A stretch of DNA of 64,000 bases from Paenibacillus flagellatus (GTDB taxonomy: Bacteria > Bacillota > Bacilli > Paenibacillales > NBRC-103111). Under the pieces are notes generated by a model, which worked only from the letters and a program-made list of their open reading frames with translations, was not told where the DNA came from and did not search any database. The position numbers and the translations under genes were made by a program. Of the stretch, positions 15,215 through 23,648 are shown piece after piece. How positions within the stretch are numbered: position 1 is the first letter of the stretch; the number at the start of each line of letters is the position of its first letter. Location: contig NZ_QJVJ01000009.1 in NCBI RefSeq assembly GCF_003217775.1, forward strand, positions 62,001-126,000. Direction: 5' to 3'.

Positions 15215-16516
15215 ATGAAACAGTTTGATGCGGCAATCATTGGCGGAGGAATTGCGGGTTTGGTGGCATCGATCGAGTTGGCTCAGGCGGGTAAGTCCGT
15301 TGTCCTCATCGAGAAGTCCAGCCAGCTTGGCGGTCGGGCCATATCGGTCAAGAAAAACGGGGCTATCTTCGATGTCGGTTCGCACGCCATCATCAAGGGA
15401 GGGGCACTGCATAACATACTGCAAGATTTGGGCATACGGATGGAGGGAGGATCTCCAGGAACAAACGTATCCTTTTTGTGGAACAATAAGGTAACCCATA
15501 TGTTTAAATTTATCCTTTCCCAAAACCTGAGCTGGTCCGGTAAGATGCAATTTATGAAGTTTTTTAAAACGTTGACCGCCTTCGATGCCGATTCGGTGCC
15601 GGCGATCAGTCTGCGGAGATGGGTTGAACAAGAATTCAGCGATCCGATGACTCGTCATATTATCTATGCCATGTTCAGGACAAATTCGTACGCACAAGCC
15701 ATAGATCACCAATTGGCCGGCCCCGCCTTACGTTCCGTGGCGCGTACGACCAAGAAGAACAGCATTATCTATATTCAAGACGGCTGGCAAACTTTGGTGG
15801 ACCAGCTATACGAAAAAGCCGTTCGGTCAGGCGTCTCCATACTCACACGGAAAAATGCAACGAAAATCGAACATGACGGAGCCGTTCATAAAATCAAGTT
15901 TGCTGACGGCCAGGAGATGGACGTCACGCATGTGATTTCCGCGACTCCACCTGCCGTAACCTCCCGGCTCTTGGGCGATACGGGCTGCCGTTCGATTTTA
16001 AGCTGGAAAGAACAAGCTCGTGTCATCGAGGCGGCCAGCTTGACTCTTTCTTTGAAGCGGCTTTCAGCACCCGATCATTTTGCGGTGTTGGGTCTTGATC
16101 AGCCCGTGTACTTCATTAATCAGTCGAAGTTTACACGATTAAGCGAAGACGGCACTTCGGTGGTGAACATTACGAAAAGTAACGGAACCGGCGGAACGGA
16201 TGCCAAAGCGGACGAACAATTACTCGAACGGACGTTGGACTTGATCCAACCCGGTTGGCGGAAGGAAGTGGTCGCTAGGCAGTACCTTCCTCATATTACG
16301 GTAGCCTACGACTTTATGCACTTGGGCAGGGAAGATCGATTTCCGGGCCCGGCCGTACCCGAAATTGCAGGACTTTACGTGGCGGGAGAATGGGCCACCC
16401 ATGGAGAGAATTTGGCGGATGCTGCGGCGGCAAGCGGCAGACGTGCGGCGCGGCGCGTGTTACAAGATATGGAGACAACCCGGAAGTCTGGCCGGGATAC
16501 GATGATATTGGTGTGA
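15215..16516 (+). CDS. FAD-dependent oxidoreductase of the phytoene desaturase/amine oxidase type (copy 2)
   Basis: A 433-aa paralogue of the protein at 10947-12248, with the same motifs: IIGGGIAGL (residues 8-16), GGRAIS, DGWQ in place of RGWG, and YVAGEWATHGENLADAA near the end. The catalytic substrate is unknown. It is preceded by the ECF41-like promoter and followed after a few bases by the second ECF41 gene, so gene order and promoter are conserved between the copies. Divergence between the two is considerable, which points to an old duplication or two acquisitions rather than a recent copy event. Confidence 0.85.
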   Translation: MKQFDAAIIGGGIAGLVASIELAQAGKSVVLIEKSSQLGGRAISVKKNGAIFDVGSHAIIKGGALHNILQDLGIRMEGGSPGTNVSFLWNNKVTHMFKFILSQNLSWSGKMQFMKFFKTLTAFDADSVPAISLRRWVEQEFSDPMTRHIIYAMFRTNSYAQAIDHQLAGPALRSVARTTKKNSIIYIQDGWQTLVDQLYEKAVRSGVSILTRKNATKIEHDGAVHKIKFADGQEMDVTHVISATPPAVTSRLLGDTGCRSILSWKEQARVIEAASLTLSLKRLSAPDHFAVLGLDQPVYFINQSKFTRLSEDGTSVVNITKSNGTGGTDAKADEQLLERTLDLIQPGWRKEVVARQYLPHITVAYDFMHLGREDRFPGPAVPEIAGLYVAGEWATHGENLADAAAASGRRAARRVLQDMETTRKSGRDTMILV

Positions 16517-16545
16517 GCGACATGCAGAAAGCGGGGGCTCTCCTC

Positions 16546-17430
16546 ATGGAAAACAGGCAGACCGAGCAAGCATATTCCTTATACAAACCGCTATTGTTCT
16601 CTCTTGCCTACCGTATGCTGGGCAGCGTCATGGATGCGGAAGATGTTGTCCAGGAAGCCTTTTTCACTTTGTACAAATCGGGCTCCGACCACATCCATAA
16701 TATGAAAGCGTACATGTGCAAAATCGTAACAAACCGCTGTCTCGAACTGCTTCGTTCCACGAGCAAGCAGCGGGAAGTTTACGTCGGGACCTGGCTGCCG
16801 GAGCCGCTCGTGACAACGGCAAGCGATGAAACGGATCCGATGCAATCATACTTGCAGAAGGAATCGGTAACGACCGCTTACTTGCTGTTGCTGCAGCAGT
16901 TATCTTATGTGGAGCGAGCCGTTTTCTTGCTGCGCGAGGCGATGCAGTACGATTATGATGAAATTGCCGACATCGTAGGCAAAAGCAGCGCGAACTGCCG
17001 ACAAATCTTTCATCGGGCGAAACGGAGTCTTAGCGTAAAGGGTGTATCGGATACTTCGGACCGCTCGGATCTGGAGAAAGCCACAAACTTGGTGGAACAA
17101 TTCATGCACGCTCTGACTACAGGTGACGCGGCCCGCCTTATGAAATTCCTATCGATCGACGCGGTACTGCTCGCAGACGGAGGCGGCAAAGTAAAGGCAC
17201 TTACGCAACCGCTTCATGGGCACCTTTCAATTTCCGAAAGTATTTCGAGTGTTTTGAAAAAATGGCCTGGAAGCTTTACTTGCCGTATCGCCATGGTGAA
17301 TGGCCTGCCTGGAATCGTTGTATATAAGGATACAATCATGTGGTCTGTCTTTTCATTTATGATTCGGGATGGACGCATCACGAATCTATACTTTGTTGTC
17401 AACCCGGATAAATTGACACATGTGCAATAG
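16546..17430 (+). CDS. ECF41-type RNA polymerase sigma factor (copy 2)
   Basis: A 294-aa factor. The ATG at 16546 aligns best with the start of copy 1; an ATG at 16522 (6 bases after the oxidoreductase stop) is possible. Region 2 (LAYRMLGSVMDAEDVVQEAF) and region 4 (YDEIADIVGKSSANCRQIFHRA) are nearly identical to copy 1. The ECF41 marks are all present: WLPEP, DGGGKV and the C-terminal NPDKL. The recognition helix is almost unchanged, so both sigma factors may read the same promoter type and cross-activate. Confidence 0.88.
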   Translation: MENRQTEQAYSLYKPLLFSLAYRMLGSVMDAEDVVQEAFFTLYKSGSDHIHNMKAYMCKIVTNRCLELLRSTSKQREVYVGTWLPEPLVTTASDETDPMQSYLQKESVTTAYLLLLQQLSYVERAVFLLREAMQYDYDEIADIVGKSSANCRQIFHRAKRSLSVKGVSDTSDRSDLEKATNLVEQFMHALTTGDAARLMKFLSIDAVLLADGGGKVKALTQPLHGHLSISESISSVLKKWPGSFTCRIAMVNGLPGIVVYKDTIMWSVFSFMIRDGRITNLYFVVNPDKLTHVQ

Positions 17431-17482
17431 TTGAATTACCGACAATCAGGTCGTCGATTCCTTCGACGGCCCTCTTCATCCA

Positions 17483-18829
17483 TTATCGCTCCATCCGTCC
17501 CATCGGCAAATACACGATAAACACCGACCCCTCGCCAACCACGCTTTGCACGTCGATCCAGCCCCCATGAGCAAGGATGTTTTGCCGCGCGATCGCAAGC
17601 CCGAGACCGGTCCCGCCGCTCGGACGAGCTCTGGAATGGTCGGCTCGATAAAACCGGTCGAAGATGTGGGGCAAGTCTTCTTGAGCTATGCCGGCTCCGC
17701 TGTCTTCCACCCGGATTCGGGCATAGGACTGATGCCGGTCTGGCAGGTATGCCGTTTCCACCAAGAGTCGGATTCGCCCGCCGGGGTTCGTATAGTAGCC
17801 GGCATTCGTCAGAATGTTGTACAGCGCCTGAAGAATGCGGGCTTTTTCCACCGAGACGGGAATGACCTCTTCCTGGGCATGCAGGGACAGATCGATTTGC
17901 TTATCCTCCACCATAAACCGGATTTTCTCTGTTAAATCCTCCAGCAGCGCAACCAAGTTCTCCGTCCGCGGGCGCAGCTCCGTCATGCCGGCTTCGAGCT
18001 TGGACAAGTCCAGCACCTCATGAACCAATCGCGACAGCCGCAGCACTTCGTCAAGAATGGAAGCTTGTTTGTCGGCGGGAAGCGGGGCCCCCGTCTCATG
18101 GGCCAGCTCCAATTCCCCTTGGATGATCATCAGCGGCGTTTTCAATTCATGAGCGACATCGGACATCAGCTGCTTGCGGGTTCGTTCCGCGTCGGCCAGC
18201 GAATCGTTCATCTCTCGAAGAGCCCTGGAAATCGCTCCGAATTCGTCTTTTCGACGCTCGGGAAAGACGGCCGCAGCGCCGCCTTTTTGGATCGTCTCGA
18301 TGCCTTGGATGATGTTGCGTACAGGGCTTGTCAGCCTCCACGACAACAGGAAGATGGTCAGCAGCGCCGCAATGCCGGTGAAGAGCAGCGAAGCGATGCC
18401 GATATTAGGCAGCATGCCGTACCATATCGTTTTGAACTCGTAGGTCTTGTACTGCTTGTCGTTCATCACGTACAGTCTGCCGATCCTCCGGTCCCCCTCG
18501 TCAAGCGCGAGCATAAAGCCGTCGCTGCGAAGTTCATCCGGGTTTAGTGTTCCTTGCCGATACAAGACCTTTCCATCCGCAGACAATACGATTTCGGAAA
18601 AGGAGTCGGCATGTTCGAACCTTGCGCTGCCAACATGCTCCCAAGAATCGCCGTGATCCCGGTAATATTGTTCGAACTCCTTTTTAAGCGATTCAAAAGG
18701 TCCCTTATTCTCCAGATAGGCGAAATCGCGGGAAATATAAAACTGGACATGTGTAACGGCAAGTAAAACAAGCAGAATGAACAGGATCAATACGCTCATC
18801 GACAGCATGAGCTTGGTTCTAATTTTCAT
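17483..18829 (-). CDS. Two-component sensor histidine kinase
   Basis: A 448-aa membrane kinase. The start at 18829 gives a proper N-terminal membrane segment (about 8-28). An extracytoplasmic sensor region follows to about 150, then the second membrane segment (about 160-185), HAMP (about 185-240), HisKA with the H-box SDVAHELKTP (about 255), and HATPase_c with N-box NILTNA, G1 VEDSGAG and G2 GGTGLGLA. It overlaps the response regulator gene by 11 bases. It is divergent from a membrane protein and a multicopper oxidase, so copper or envelope stress is a reasonable signal; this is inferred from neighbours. Confidence 0.9.
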   Translation of the reverse strand: MKIRTKLMLSMSVLILFILLVLLAVTHVQFYISRDFAYLENKGPFESLKKEFEQYYRDHGDSWEHVGSARFEHADSFSEIVLSADGKVLYRQGTLNPDELRSDGFMLALDEGDRRIGRLYVMNDKQYKTYEFKTIWYGMLPNIGIASLLFTGIAALLTIFLLSWRLTSPVRNIIQGIETIQKGGAAAVFPERRKDEFGAISRALREMNDSLADAERTRKQLMSDVAHELKTPLMIIQGELELAHETGAPLPADKQASILDEVLRLSRLVHEVLDLSKLEAGMTELRPRTENLVALLEDLTEKIRFMVEDKQIDLSLHAQEEVIPVSVEKARILQALYNILTNAGYYTNPGGRIRLLVETAYLPDRHQSYARIRVEDSGAGIAQEDLPHIFDRFYRADHSRARPSGGTGLGLAIARQNILAHGGWIDVQSVVGEGSVFIVYLPMGRMER

Positions 18830-19517
18830 GTTCCGCTCCGAAACGATAACCGAACCCGTACACCGTTTGAATATAGTCGGAGCCTCGGCTGCCGCCCTCG
18901 ATTTTCTTGCGAAGCTTGCTGATATGGGAATCGACCGTCCGTTCGTCGACGATAAACTCTTCTTCGAAAGCATGATGCAGCAGCTGCGTTCGGCTGTATA
19001 CCCGCCCGGGCTTGGACGCCAGCAAGAGCAGCAGCTTGAATTCGGTCGGCGTGAGGTGCAGCGCCTCGGCTCCTTTAAATACTTGCAGACTATCCTCGTG
19101 AATCGTAAGATCGCCTCTTCGCAGCACATGTCCGGAATTGTCGTTGTCGGTTCGATTCAACCGTCTCAACAAGGAGCGGATGCGTGCGGAAAGCTCCCTA
19201 AGACTGAAAGGCTTCGTCAAGTAATCGTCGGCTCCCATTTCGAGGCCGACGATTTTGTCGGTTTCCTCGGATTTGGCCGTGACCATGACGATCCCGGGAG
19301 ACCCGATCTGTCTAAGCTGCCGGCATAGATCCAGCCCGTTCATTTGCGGAAGCATCCAGTCCAATAGGACGATATCCGGCTTATGTTTGGTATAGAGCTG
19401 CAAGGCGGTATTGCCGTCCATCGCGGTCAAGACGTCGTAGCCTTCGGCTTGAAGGAACGATTCCATCAGCGATGCGATTTTGACTTCATCCTCTACAATC
19501 AGAACCTTGATCCCCAT
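18819..19517 (-). CDS. OmpR/PhoB-type response regulator
   Basis: A 232-aa protein. The receiver domain (1-118) has Glu9/Asp10, phosphorylation site Asp53 (VLLDWMLP) and Lys102-type TKPF. The C-terminal winged helix (about 130-228) ends VYGFGYRFG. It forms an operon with the kinase and is transcribed away from the copper-oxidase genes. A TGGTA-N7-TACCA dyad and TTCGC repeats lie in the 140-bp divergent gap. Confidence 0.92.
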   Translation of the reverse strand: MGIKVLIVEDEVKIASLMESFLQAEGYDVLTAMDGNTALQLYTKHKPDIVLLDWMLPQMNGLDLCRQLRQIGSPGIVMVTAKSEETDKIVGLEMGADDYLTKPFSLRELSARIRSLLRRLNRTDNDNSGHVLRRGDLTIHEDSLQVFKGAEALHLTPTEFKLLLLLASKPGRVYSRTQLLHHAFEEEFIVDERTVDSHISKLRKKIEGGSRGSDYIQTVYGFGYRFGAEHEN

Positions 19518-19617
19518 TCCGCACCCCTAAACTTATCCATTCTGATTACCACTTTATAGAATATCGGCGGCCCCCACAATGTGTAAATAGTTTCACCACA
19601 AGTTCGCAACATTTCGC

Positions 19618-19634
19618 TGGTAGTTTAGTTACCA
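19618..19634. promoter_or_regulatory. Dyad TGGTA-N7-TACCA in the divergent control region
   Basis: A perfect 5-bp inverted repeat, 28 bases upstream of the membrane protein's GTG start, between it and the response regulator. Possible regulator binding site; too short to be certain. Confidence 0.3.
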
Positions 19635-19661
19635 AGAAGCCCGTTGGGGAGGGATTGGAAC

Positions 19662-20198
19662 GTGGGTTACAAATTATCGATTAAGAAAAAGCAAGCGATC
19701 GTCATTCTCCATGTGCTTGCGGTGGTCTGCTGGCTTGGCGGAGCGATGGTCATGCTGCTGCTCGGAACCCATATGCTGAAGGCGGAGAACGGCGAGCAGC
19801 TCTACTATACCTTGGACAATATGCATTTGATCGATGTCGTGTTCATCCGGTACACCGCTCTTGCTGCGCTGCTGACTGGCATTATACTGTCCGTTTGGAC
19901 GAATTGGGGGCTATTCAAGCATTACTGGATCTTGACCAAGCTGATTCTGACCCTAATGTTGATCGGTTTCGGCATCGAGTTTATGGGGGACTGGTTATCT
20001 CAAATCGTTCGCATCGCCAAACAAGAGAGATTCCTTGCGCTGAGCGATACCGCCTTTCGGAACGCAAGCTATTCGTTGATCGGAGGGGCTATTGCCAATA
20101 TCGTCTCGCTGATCTTTATGACGGCGCTCTCTTATTTCAAACCGTTCGGGAAAATAAAGGCCAAGGTCCGAAAGTCCAAGCCGCAAGCGTCCGGCTGA
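19662..20198 (+). CDS. Integral membrane protein (CopD/DUF2269-like)
   Basis: A 178-aa protein with four membrane segments, starting at GTG 19662 with GGGGAGGG upstream. The first helix contains a conserved His (VILHVLAVVCWLGGAM), as in CopD-like and DUF2269 proteins in which such residues bind metal or haem. It is the first gene of the operon that ends with the multicopper oxidase, 30 bases away. A role in copper handling is suggested by that context, not by a specific motif. Confidence 0.65.
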   Translation: MGYKLSIKKKQAIVILHVLAVVCWLGGAMVMLLLGTHMLKAENGEQLYYTLDNMHLIDVVFIRYTALAALLTGIILSVWTNWGLFKHYWILTKLILTLMLIGFGIEFMGDWLSQIVRIAKQERFLALSDTAFRNASYSLIGGAIANIVSLIFMTALSYFKPFGKIKAKVRKSKPQASG

Positions 20199-20228
20199 CG
20201 ATGTATCCGATCACGAGGAGTGGAAACC

Positions 20229-22346
20229 ATGTTCGTCACGATAATCAGCATCATTTCTACGGCCGGTATGACCCTGTTATGGGGGATTGCCGGCATGACG
20301 GCGGCAGGCCTTCCCTACTGCAAGACCAACAAAAGCTTGAGAAGCGGAAAAACCTTTTTGCTCTGGACGGGTGGCGCGGCACTTCTTCTGAGTGCGCTCT
20401 GGTACGGGGCGATCCTCAGCCAACTCTTTACAAGCGGCTGGCTGTTTGCGGAAGGCACGGTCAAAACGCTTATCCCGCTCACGCTGGTTCCTCAATTGTA
20501 TGTGGCGGCAGCGGTTCTGCCCAAGTTAAAAAGCTTGCGGGATTCCGGCGGGGAACCGCCGACGCCGGCGACGCTGCGCATAGTGGCCCATCCTTCCGTA
20601 GCGCTTTCCTGCTTAGCGGCGGCGCTTGCCTCCGGCATTTCCGCCTTCAGCGCCGTCTTTGCCCAGCCGGTTCTGCCCGGACCGGTCGAGATCGCCCAGC
20701 GGTTCATGCTGGTTGCGCTCCTGTTGATGGTGCCGGCAATTTTTGCAAGAGGGAGATATCGTAAGGTAGTGCAAGGGGAACAGCTTCATCGCAGGCCTAT
20801 CTTCAGGCTGCTGAAGTTCGTGTCGGCAGGCTTACTCACCGTCCTGACGGCCATCGCCATCCTCGTAACCCAAATACTGACGGGAGTCAGCGCCTCCAAG
20901 CTGCCGGAAGCGTCCGACATGATGAATCACGATCGGATGGACGAAGGGGGCGGTACGGTTACCCGGATGTCCGGAGGATCCGGCCCTCATGACCATCGCC
21001 AGCATCATTCGAATCATCAAGCCGATACCGTAGAAGTGGCCGCTCTGACAGGAGACCTTTCGGATCCCGCCGATGTGAAGTTTGAGCTGGTGGCCCAGCG
21101 CAAGAAGATATCGCTCGCTTCCGGAGCCGTCGTCGATGCCTGGACCTACAACGGTGAAATCGCTCCCGAGCTTAGGGTCAAGCACGGCGATATGGTCGAA
21201 GTGAAGCTGATCAATCGAGATCTCGATAGCGGCGTTACGATTCATTGGCATGGGTACAACGTACCGAATGCGATGGACGGCGTGCCGGGGATGACCCAAA
21301 ATATCGTGAAACCGGGGCAATCGTTCACTTACAAATTTCGCGCCGCGCAGGAAGGAACCTACTGGTTACACTCCCATCAGCAAGCGTCGGAGCAAGTAGG
21401 GAAAGGCCTTTTCGGCACGCTGATCGTCGAGCCTGCACAGGAAACCGAGGTCTACGACGAACAGTTGACCGTGATTAACCATCGATGGGAGACCGACCAA
21501 GGTTATAAGAAAGCATTCGGAAGCCACGACGACTGGCAGCGGAAGCGGGTGGCGCCGGGGAAAACCGTAAAGCTGCGAATCGTCAACGCCCATAATCATT
21601 CGGAAAAATATTTGCTGCAAGGAACCGACTTCCGAATCGCAAGCATCGACGGGATGCGGATTCAAGACCCGCAGCCATTGTCCGATCAAACGGCGTTTCG
21701 TCTTGGCTCGGGCGGCAGATACGACGTGATCTTCACGATGCCGGATCATCCCGTCTTCTTTAAGCTCGGCGACTCCCAACGTGAAAGCAGCCCGGGAATC
21801 CTTTTCTATACGGACAGCCCACCGGAGAAGCCGGTCCTCCGGGCGGAAACCGCCGAGTTCGATCCGTCCGATTACGGCAAGCCCGTCGCCAACGACGTAA
21901 CGGCAGCAAGCCGATTCGATCGGGAATTTCTGATGATTCTGGGCAACGAGATGGGCTTTTACAACGGGAACTTTCATTTCTTATGGACGATCAACGGAGA
22001 GGTTTACCCTAAGGTTCCCACCTTCGTCGTCAAAGAAGGCGATCGGGTTAAAACGACGTTCGTGAACAAAAGTTTGACCGAGCATCCGATGCACCTGCAC
22101 GGGCATCATATGACGGTTTTGAAGAAAAACGGCGAGAAGGTGAAAACGCCGTGGCTGACCGATACGTTAAACGTCATGCCCGGCGAATCATACGAAGTCG
22201 CATTTATCGCGGATAATCCGGGCATGTGGATGGACCACTGCCATAACCTGGATCATGCGGCGACCGGCATGGTGTTGCATCTCATGTACGATCACGTGCG
22301 TCCGTCCTATGAAGTAGGGACGCGGTCCGGAAACTTGCCGGATTAG
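20229..22346 (+). CDS. Membrane-anchored multicopper oxidase
   Basis: A 705-aa protein from ATG 20229 (GAGGAG 8 bases upstream). Residues about 1-225 hold five or so membrane helices, then a His-rich linker (HDHRQHHSNHQ), then three cupredoxin domains. All copper ligands are present: HWHG, WLHSHQ, HPMHLHGHH and HCHNLDHAATGMVLHL, giving one type 1 and the trinuclear centre. Usual multicopper oxidases are secreted with a cleavable signal; here the enzyme is fused to a multi-pass membrane domain. It probably oxidises Cu(I) or a phenolic or metal substrate outside the membrane. Confidence 0.9.
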   Translation: MFVTIISIISTAGMTLLWGIAGMTAAGLPYCKTNKSLRSGKTFLLWTGGAALLLSALWYGAILSQLFTSGWLFAEGTVKTLIPLTLVPQLYVAAAVLPKLKSLRDSGGEPPTPATLRIVAHPSVALSCLAAALASGISAFSAVFAQPVLPGPVEIAQRFMLVALLLMVPAIFARGRYRKVVQGEQLHRRPIFRLLKFVSAGLLTVLTAIAILVTQILTGVSASKLPEASDMMNHDRMDEGGGTVTRMSGGSGPHDHRQHHSNHQADTVEVAALTGDLSDPADVKFELVAQRKKISLASGAVVDAWTYNGEIAPELRVKHGDMVEVKLINRDLDSGVTIHWHGYNVPNAMDGVPGMTQNIVKPGQSFTYKFRAAQEGTYWLHSHQQASEQVGKGLFGTLIVEPAQETEVYDEQLTVINHRWETDQGYKKAFGSHDDWQRKRVAPGKTVKLRIVNAHNHSEKYLLQGTDFRIASIDGMRIQDPQPLSDQTAFRLGSGGRYDVIFTMPDHPVFFKLGDSQRESSPGILFYTDSPPEKPVLRAETAEFDPSDYGKPVANDVTAASRFDREFLMILGNEMGFYNGNFHFLWTINGEVYPKVPTFVVKEGDRVKTTFVNKSLTEHPMHLHGHHMTVLKKNGEKVKTPWLTDTLNVMPGESYEVAFIADNPGMWMDHCHNLDHAATGMVLHLMYDHVRPSYEVGTRSGNLPD

Positions 22347-22513
22347 GCGACAAGGGGAAGAAGGGCTCTGTTCGTACCATTCGATGCTGCGAAAAGTGCG
22401 GTTTTGTCATTGAAGGATACGAGAGAGAGGGCGCCTATATCGAGGACAAATTTGAAACCGACGTTATGATGAGCATACTGGAGCATGAATATAGGGGGCG
22501 GCAGCCGCGATAA
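22347..22513 (+). pseudogene. GNAT acetyltransferase remnant
   Basis: Directly after the oxidase stop, the frame ending at 22513 reads CCEKCGFVIEGYEREGAYIED and on to MMSILEHEY. This is the typical C-terminal end of a GNAT acetyltransferase (Y-E-K-x-G-F-x-x-E-G). No start codon or acetyl-CoA motif is present, so only the 3' end of a gene survives. Confidence 0.55.
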
Positions 22514-22559
22514 GTTCCGACAGCTTTACGGCGCTAACGGTTGTGATAGCGATATACTC

Positions 22560-22601
22560 GGGCCCGGTCAGCTTGAAATACAGCTGGAACGGGCCCCTTT
22601 T
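22560..22601. terminator. Bidirectional terminator between oxidase operon and ECF gene
   Basis: GGGCCCG...CGGGCCC with inner TCAGCT/AGCTG pairing, followed by CTTTTC on the plus strand. Confidence 0.65.
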
Positions 22602-22606
22602 CATGT

Positions 22607-23476
22607 TCAATCGCATAGCAAGGCCAGATCCAGCCGGTTGATGCGCGCAGGATCGGAGATCACGTCGACTTCGGCGATTTTTCCGCCGCGCAGCGTAAAC
22701 CGGAGTACGTAGAGCAGCCGGCCTCGAGGGGCCGCTATAATTCCTACGGTTCCGTTCACAAGGGCAAGCTGTGCGGCTTTTTGGGCGCGCCCTGAAATTT
22801 GCTTCGCCAGAGCAGCCGCTCCTCGTGTGACTCGCGAAGGTCCTGGTTGACGATCGTCGCGAACCACAACGTCCGGATCGAGCGCGGCTACCAGACGATC
22901 GAAATCGCCGGCATGCGCCGCCGCAAGAAAGGCTTGAACGACGTTGCGTTGGAGAGTATGGTCGACTTCCGGCATGGCTTTCCCCCCGCGAACCCGATGA
23001 CGTGCCCGGCTCGCAAGCTGCCTTGTCGCCATCTCCGATTTTCCGATAATAGGGGCAATTTCATGGAAAGGCATGGCGAAAACGTCGTGCAGCACGAATG
23101 TAATCCGTTCCGCAGGCTTCAAATTGCCGAGCACGACCAGCAAGGCCGTTCCGACCGTATCGGCCAATATGGCTTCTTGCTCGGGATCGATTACCTGCTC
23201 ATGGCTCCCGAAAGTCTCCGTCAGATGTACGTCCATCGCATCTTCTCGCCTGGATTTTCGCGAGCGCAGCATGTCCAAACAGATCCGCGAAACGACGGTG
23301 GTCAACCATCCCCCCAAGTTCACAATGCTTCCTGCCTCCGTCCGGCTCAGACGCAACCATGCCTCTTGTACCGCATCCTCCGCTTCGCTCAACGATCCCA
23401 GCATACGGTAAGCGACGGCCAAAAGATCCTTGCGGTGCGATTCGAATACATGGGCCAACCCGACCTGTTCGCTCAT
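22607..23476 (-). CDS. ECF sigma factor with SnoaL-like C-terminal domain (SigJ-like)
   Basis: A 289-aa sigma-70 factor; the ATG at 23476 has GGGAG 9 bases upstream. Region 2 (VAYRMLGSLSEAEDAVQEAWLR), region 4 (FHEIAPIIGKSEMATRQLASRARHRV) and a SnoaL-like tail of about 100 residues are present. It lacks WLPEP and DGGGKV, so it belongs to a SigJ/ECF56-like group related to ECF41, with a DPARI ending where ECF41 has NPDKL. It is divergent from a carboxymuconolactone decarboxylase gene, a classical partner of these sigma factors, whose promoter has an ECF41-like TGTCACA box. Confidence 0.88.
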   Translation of the reverse strand: MSEQVGLAHVFESHRKDLLAVAYRMLGSLSEAEDAVQEAWLRLSRTEAGSIVNLGGWLTTVVSRICLDMLRSRKSRREDAMDVHLTETFGSHEQVIDPEQEAILADTVGTALLVVLGNLKPAERITFVLHDVFAMPFHEIAPIIGKSEMATRQLASRARHRVRGGKAMPEVDHTLQRNVVQAFLAAAHAGDFDRLVAALDPDVVVRDDRQPGPSRVTRGAAALAKQISGRAQKAAQLALVNGTVGIIAAPRGRLLYVLRFTLRGGKIAEVDVISDPARINRLDLALLCD

Positions 23477-23568
23477 CGTCCAAGCTCCCTCGTCCAAGAA
23501 TCAATACCTCTCTATTATATTGACGAATGGAACCCGAACAATGCGACAACAATCGGGTCATCGCCCGT

Positions 23569-23596
23569 TGTCACACTTCCCAAGGGCCGATTCGTC
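23569..23596 (+). promoter_or_regulatory. ECF41-like promoter before the carboxymuconolactone decarboxylase gene
   Basis: TGTCACA at 23569-23575 and CGTC at 23593-23596 with a 17-bp spacer, about 52 bases upstream of the start codon. It is the third such element in the window. Confidence 0.6.
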
Positions 23597-23648
23597 AGCA
23601 TAGTAGAGAGCCGGAACGGTTCTAATCCACAGTAAAGGAGATTCCCCC

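Noticed and set aside
18830-19129. N-terminal extension of the histidine kinase gene
   Set aside because: The open frame continues upstream through the response regulator gene, but the start at 18829 gives the normal first membrane helix and the rest is antisense-like composition.
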